NCBI RefSeq assembly: GCF_963924675.1
Contig: NC_089232.1
Location: forward strand, 46,912,522-46,976,521
Direction of reading: 5' to 3'
Length of the DNA: 64,000 nt
Source of the DNA: Phocoena phocoena
Taxonomy: Eukaryota; Chordata; Mammalia; Artiodactyla; Phocoenidae
A program made the position numbers and the translations under genes. Positions 59,150-64,000 of this stretch are shown in pieces. Positions within the stretch are counted from its first letter, which is position 1, and the number at the start of each line of letters is the position of its first letter. The notes beneath the pieces are model-generated. The model was not told the origin of the DNA. It searched no databases and saw only the letters and a program-made list of their open reading frames with translations.

Positions 59150-59475
59150 GGCAATCCCTCTCCTCAACTCTAACAGATGGGTGGTTGTAACTCAGGAAGA
59201 GTACACTGGAACTCTACGGCATAAGCTGAAGCTGCATCCACAGGCAGAATTCTTCCTTAGGAAAGCTTCAACTCTGCTCCTAAGGCCTTTCAACTGACTC
59301 TGATGACATCCTCTCTGATCAGAAAGGATAATCTTCCCTTACTTAAAGACAACTGATTATGGACTTTAATCATATCTACATAATATCTTTACAACAACAC
59401 CTAGATAGCACTTGATTGAATAACTGGAGTCTGTATCCTAGCCAAATTAAGGCATAAACCATCACAGGTGGAGTT
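59150..59475 (-). mobile_element. Old interspersed repeat, - strand, family uncertain
   Basis: In the - direction begins near 59470 with 'tgtgatggtttatgccttaatttggctagg' and continues with 'gattaaagtccataatcagttgtctttaa', a well-known mammalian repeat word order (terminal TGTGATGGTTAATTTTATG type). I cannot give a secure family name. Confidence 0.45.
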
Positions 59476-62179
59476 TTATTTCAGGAAATTTAAAGCAAAT
59501 AAAAGAGATGGGGCAGCAAATGTTTGCCTATGGAAATCTCCTCTCCTCTTCGTTCTTATTAATAAAAATAAAACAAAAAATATTATGTTTTCTCAGCCTA
59601 CTTTATAATTAGTGTGTCTATGTGGCAGAATTCAGACCAGTAAGATGTAAAAGAAGATTTTATGAATTACTCCCTGATAGTACTAAAGGAAGACAGACTT
59701 CTTTGACACACATATTTACTTGACCTCAGTTCTATATCCTTTCCACAGCCTGGACCTGGATATAATAGTTGGCTTTCTAGCATATTCTGTATGCATAATA
59801 GCTAAAAAGAGCATGGGTTTCTGATAAGTCATGAACATCAGTATCATTTTTGTACTACCTACTTTTGGACTTAACTTCACCGAGAGAATAAACCTGAAAC
59901 TTGTTTAAGTTACTGTTATTTTGGTTTTAAGTTACAAGGCTAAATGATGCTCACATATGCAAGTTTAAGCCACAAATATTTGTCTTTAAACTAAAATTCT
60001 AATCATGTCCACCTAGCTAAACTTACTTCTCAAATAATGTGACATAAATCTTGAAATCATATCTAGCTTAAAATCTATTGGAATTTTACTTTTACTCTTT
60101 AAATAAAATATATTTAAAAAGTATAACCAAACAGCAGCATTCAAGAAAAAATAATTTGTATTTCAATAGAATTCTGAAAAAACTAACTGAAATATACAAC
60201 TGAACCAAGATTGTATAGGTTATTTTAAAGGTATAACATTGTTTTCATGGAATCAGAAATTTGGGTCACTGAGAAATCACAGTGATCCTTTAGATTGATC
60301 ACTTATTTACAGTTGAGGAAACTGCACCCTGACAGATTCAATACTGGGTCCTATGTCATACAGGTGATAAGCATCAGAATTAGATTTAGTGCACAGAGTT
60401 TAGAGTTATTTGAAGACAATTCTTTCCACTGTAACAGAAGTGATCAATTAGATTAAAATATTTAAAAAGTCAAAAAGATGATTCTCTTTTTCTTTTAGGG
60501 AGATTGACTTCTTCATGGAAACCCAAAGTTCACTTAGCTCTAATAACTTTACTATATGCTTAAGCATGAAGTCTGCCACACAGGGATTAGAACTAAAGGT
60601 AATAATTCATGAATTACATGAGAAACAGACAAGAACCAGACAAAAATAAATGATCTTGGATAATTATGACCTGTAATGACTTCAACAGTCAGATCAATTT
60701 TTGTTTCTTTTAGGTAGATTTTGAACTAATTACCCACAGTTACATAATTATGCCTTTTTAATCTCTGTACTGAGCTCTTTTTGGGTCTATACCCACCAGG
60801 AATCACAGCATATTTAGAAGAAAGGCAATTTCCCATTTTGGAGGAATTCCCCTATTTGGGGGGAGCTGTAATGACTCTCTTGAAACAAGAAAACATATTA
60901 GTAAGTTAAGGTTGTAGTGCAACAAACGATTCCCCAAGGAATAATAAACTGGTTAGGATAATTTAATGTTCTAGTTTTTGTGTCCATTTTATTTTTCATA
61001 CACTTCAACTTACTCCAGTAAAAATGGGAGGGTTGAATTACTGAATCTGAATGTTTTAATAACAACAGAAATAAGGTAGTCTAAGTTTCTCACAGATAGG
61101 AAATTATGATCTAAAAATATAAAATGTCTTCTCAAGACACTGGAGGGAGAAAGAAAGAGAGAGAGAGAGAAGTGTGTGTGCACTAAAAAACATCCTGATG
61201 TCAGTATTCCTAGCTTAATTATTCTTCTATTAAACCACAGGACTCATGAATGGGTACTATCAACCTACCTCCTTTATAATATATATCAAAATTTGTATAA
61301 TGATATCTGTACCTCAGAGAAACATAAGAAAGAGAGTAGTTCACAAAATGAAATAATGATTTTACATGAACTCTATTTTATAGAAAACTCAAGTTGCATT
61401 TGTATCCTTTAATTATCTTATGATACTCCTCAAATTCATTTCCTCAGAGTTGTGCTATTAGATTCAGTTTATGGCTATGGTTTAGAAAAAAGTTTTAATA
61501 GAATATTTCTGTATGTGTTTTGGGAGTTTAGAAACATAGATATACTTGAAAACCATTTGGGTTTCCTAGTTTCAGTTATCTCTCAGTATTTTAATTCACT
61601 TGAAGATTGTCAAATTCTGATTGTCTTTACCCAATTCTGAGTTTGGTTTTATCTTCTAACGTTTTGGATTCAAATATTATTTTATCAGACAGGTCTATCA
61701 GTGTCCAATGGGATGAATGAGAATTCACTGAAAGAGAAGAAAGAAGACAAAAGGGATTCCCGAGACCGTTGAGATGCAATTTGAGACTGGTCTGATCTGC
61801 AGAAGGAATAGTCTCTTTGTGGTTGATGCTACATAGATAGGACTTAGAAATCTTCAAGAAAAAGGCTTATGATTGACTAGCAATAGTTAGAAGAACACAT
61901 TTTATTTTATGCAGCTATTTTCTCATGTTTGTCTCAGTTTTCATGGCAGTTATATATTTCCTGGGGTTCATACATAACTTTCAACCCTGCTTTCTATTAA
62001 ATAAGAGCAAATTTACCTATGAAAATTTTGCTTGCATTGAAAACTCACTTTGTTATTATGCTTAGTTTAATTTTTTATAAAAGAAAAAAGTTGATTTGGT
62101 TTCGCTACAAGGTTTTTGTAGAAGAGGTGCTAAATATTATATATATTACAATATGCTTTTTATTTAAATAACATTTATT
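59476..62179. other. Mostly no recognisable feature
   Basis: A+T-rich. A possible MIR fragment in reverse orientation lies at about 60285-60400 ('gaggaaactgcaccctgacag' region). A (GA)n tract lies at 61150-61172. No coding or RNA gene recognised. Confidence 0.45.
61150..61172. repeat. (GA)n short tract
   Basis: 'gaaagaaagagagagagagagag' followed by a short (TG)n run. Confidence 0.85.
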
Positions 62180-64000
62180 GGAGAGGAGTCAAGATGGCAG
62201 AGGAGTAGGAGGAGGTGGAGTTCATCTTTCCCCACATGTGCATCATGAATACCTGTACAAATGGAACAATTCTCACAGAGCACTGACTGAACACTAGCAC
62301 AGGACCTCGGACACCTAAAAGGATGTGAAAAATCCCCACGTAACTGGGTAGGATAAAAGAAAGAAGATGGGAAAAGGAAGAGGATAGGAAGCAGGGCAGG
62401 ACCTGTGATCCTGGGGGCAGAGCTGAAGGAGAGGTTCCCGCATCTGGGGAAGCCCCATCACCGGCAGAGACATCAGTTGGGACAGAAGGCGAGCTTCAGG
62501 GGTTATCAGAGAAGAGTGCAGCAACTGGTCTGTGGCAGGTAGGACAGAGTGAGACCTACACAGATGGTCCGTGCCGCAGCCCTGCATGCCCCAGCCTGAG
62601 ACGTGTGTCTGCCAGTGTGGACAGGGGCTGGGTGCTGAAACATGGGCTCTGGAGAGCAAACCTGGGGAGAAGACTGCTGTTGGCTGCAAGGAGACAGCCT
62701 GAGGGGATGGGAATAAGAAAATCCACAACTAAGAATGCTTATGGAGGAAACCTGGACCACCATAGAAGCGAAGCGCCATTGTTGAGTGATGCACAAGGGG
62801 CAGGGCTGCCATTTCAGTCTCTCTTCCCACACACCAGCCCCTGCCTCCCCAGGCACTAGGAAGGGCTCCTGCTGGGGCTGACTGTCTCACACCTGCGGCT
62901 GCCGACTGCCCTGTGCATCCAACCCCACCAGGGCTCCCAGGACCCTGGCAGCCACCACCTCCTCCTCCATGCCCTGTCCCTGCTGCAGTGGGCACTCCTG
63001 CAACCCCAGCTGCTACTGCCTCCATGCCCCCAACTCACCAGGGCAGATTCATGTGCTCTGGGGCAGCCTCGGAAGCAGACCCCTGTGGGTGGCCCAAACG
63101 CAGACGTGGGGCTGAAACCACAGCTGAGCCCAGGGCCTGTGCAACTAAGGAAGAAAATCTCACCTCAGAGCTGTGCAAACTGCATATTGACACCCCTGCA
63201 ACTGGCTTTGTAAACTCAGCACCTATAGAACATCTGATGGACAATGAGTGGTCCTGCAGCCAAGATGGGTCTAGCTTTAGAAGCTGTAGATTTTGCGGGC
63301 TCATACACACGGGGGTTGGACCTGGCCAGAATCTGAGCTGCCCCCATAGTGCCCACAGCAGGTCCAGATCCATGATTACTGCACTCCTGGGACCTGATTT
63401 CAGTGGATCTACACTGGTGGCCTGGTAAAACAATGTCTGAGACACCAGGGCCAACTGCTTGCATACCCACGGTTAAGGTGCCAACAAAAGTGTAATCTGA
63501 GAGCTCGCACAACAGGTGAAAGGTGACACAACAGAACACACCCACAGGCGAACAGCTCCAAAGGAGGAATACTCAGTGGTTTCCCTCCCAGTGGGAGTGC
63601 TCCAATCCTGTCTACCTCAACCACAGATCAGAAACACAGCTAAGAAAAAGATATGGGGGCCTCTACTTTAACAACTAGTGAGCAGACTCCAACTCTGACA
63701 GGGCAGTGACAACCACAGAGCAAAAGGGAGACCTTGCTCAATATCCAGGTCATGCTCTGGTCACCACAACATCAGTCATACCTTCTTTCAAGGGGATAAC
63801 AGCCAGCATACACTGAGGAAAGGGTGGCAGACATCTGTACGAAAAACAGCCCTTGCACCAAAAAATATTAAACCCACACAGGCTACACAGGGACATTCCC
63901 ACATAAAAATAGCCCTCCAAGACTGTCTGAGGGTCTGGCATTGGAAGGAAGAACACCCAGAGCATTTAGCCTTGAAGGCCATTGGGGCTTGAGTGCAGGA
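62180..64000 (+). mobile_element. 5' end of a full-length LINE-1 (5' UTR/promoter), truncated by window end
   Basis: Begins ggagaggagtcaagatggcagagg, the start of a cetartiodactyl L1 5' UTR, and continues GC-rich to the window edge. Words such as 'ttctcacagagcactgactg', 'cacctaaaaggatgtgaaaaatccc' and 'acgtaactgggtaggat' fit this 5' UTR. ORF1 and ORF2 lie beyond the window, so intactness cannot be judged. The several long frames of up to 171 codons (for instance 62913-63428 +) in this region are 5' UTR artefacts of high G+C. Confidence 0.88.
62190..62198 (+). promoter_or_regulatory. YY1-type site at the L1 5' end
   Basis: CAAGATGGC lies 11 bases from the L1 start. A YY1 site at this position directs accurate transcription initiation in primate L1, and the same core is conserved in other mammalian L1s. 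Function in this copy is inferred from sequence and position only. Confidence 0.6.

Noticed and set aside
62315..63624. Long frames (up to 171 codons) on both strands
   Set aside because: They are in the GC-rich L1 5' UTR, where stop codons are rare; proline/serine-rich composition and lack of any motif.
1..64000. CRISPR array, tRNA/rRNA genes, operons, riboswitches
   Set aside because: No regularly spaced repeats of the right size; tRNA-like boxes belong to SINEs; the sequence is a vertebrate nuclear locus.

Overview
The window reads as non-coding nuclear DNA of a mammal, almost certainly a cetacean. It is A+T-rich and has no convincing host exon. The diagnostic signal is a set of tRNA-derived SINEs of the CHR family: five CHR-2-type copies (8.6, 15.1, 17.7, 32.6 and 46.6 kb) and two CHR-1-type copies (18.3 and 57.4 kb). 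No BovB, Bov-tA or Bov-A2 element, which would be expected in a ruminant, was noticed. Family names here come from recognising consensus features by eye, not from alignment. Boundaries marked approximate may be off by tens of bases.

Layout. 0-6.1 kb: a Tigger1 3' end, then a decayed class I (gamma-like) endogenous retrovirus on the + strand (gag end/protease, RT with a YVDD box, RNase H, integrase, probable env remnant, 3' LTR). 6.1-10.7 kb: an L1 3' end, a MIR, a CHR-2, an MLT2-like LTR and an L2. 10.7-16.7 kb: an ERV-L provirus on the - strand with both LTRs and a CHR-2 inside it. 16.7-22 kb: L1/HAL1-like sequence, CHR-2, CHR-1, a MIR and a (CA)n tract. 22-26.8 kb: a dense nest in which an old L1 carries an MLT1 LTR and a solo LTR, and the solo LTR itself contains another solo LTR; a further LTR and an L1 3' end follow. 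27-35 kb: MIR, L2 and old L1 pieces, plus a young L1 with a 5' inversion. 36-37.4 kb: a Tigger1 deletion derivative inside an L1 3' UTR. 40 kb: a MER5A split by two L1 tails. 42.4 kb: a solo LTR. 46-54 kb: CHR-2, a second copy of the inner LTR of the 24-kb nest, and a 1.55-kb L1 ORF2/3' UTR on the - strand. 54.8-56.2 kb: a possible processed pseudogene on the - strand. 56.6-59.5 kb: L2s, CHR-1 and older repeats. 62.18 kb to the window end: the GC-rich 5' end of an apparently full-length L1 that runs off the edge.

No operon, CRISPR array, tRNA or rRNA gene, or active host gene is visible. All coding signal belongs to transposons and broken retroviruses, apart from one unidentified retrocopy-like segment. 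The most informative content is the nesting order of insertions, which gives a relative chronology, and a few small rearrangements (a template-switch-like hairpin duplication, a twin-primed L1, and perfect AT-rich palindromes). I did not find a new biological system, and the findings are scored accordingly.
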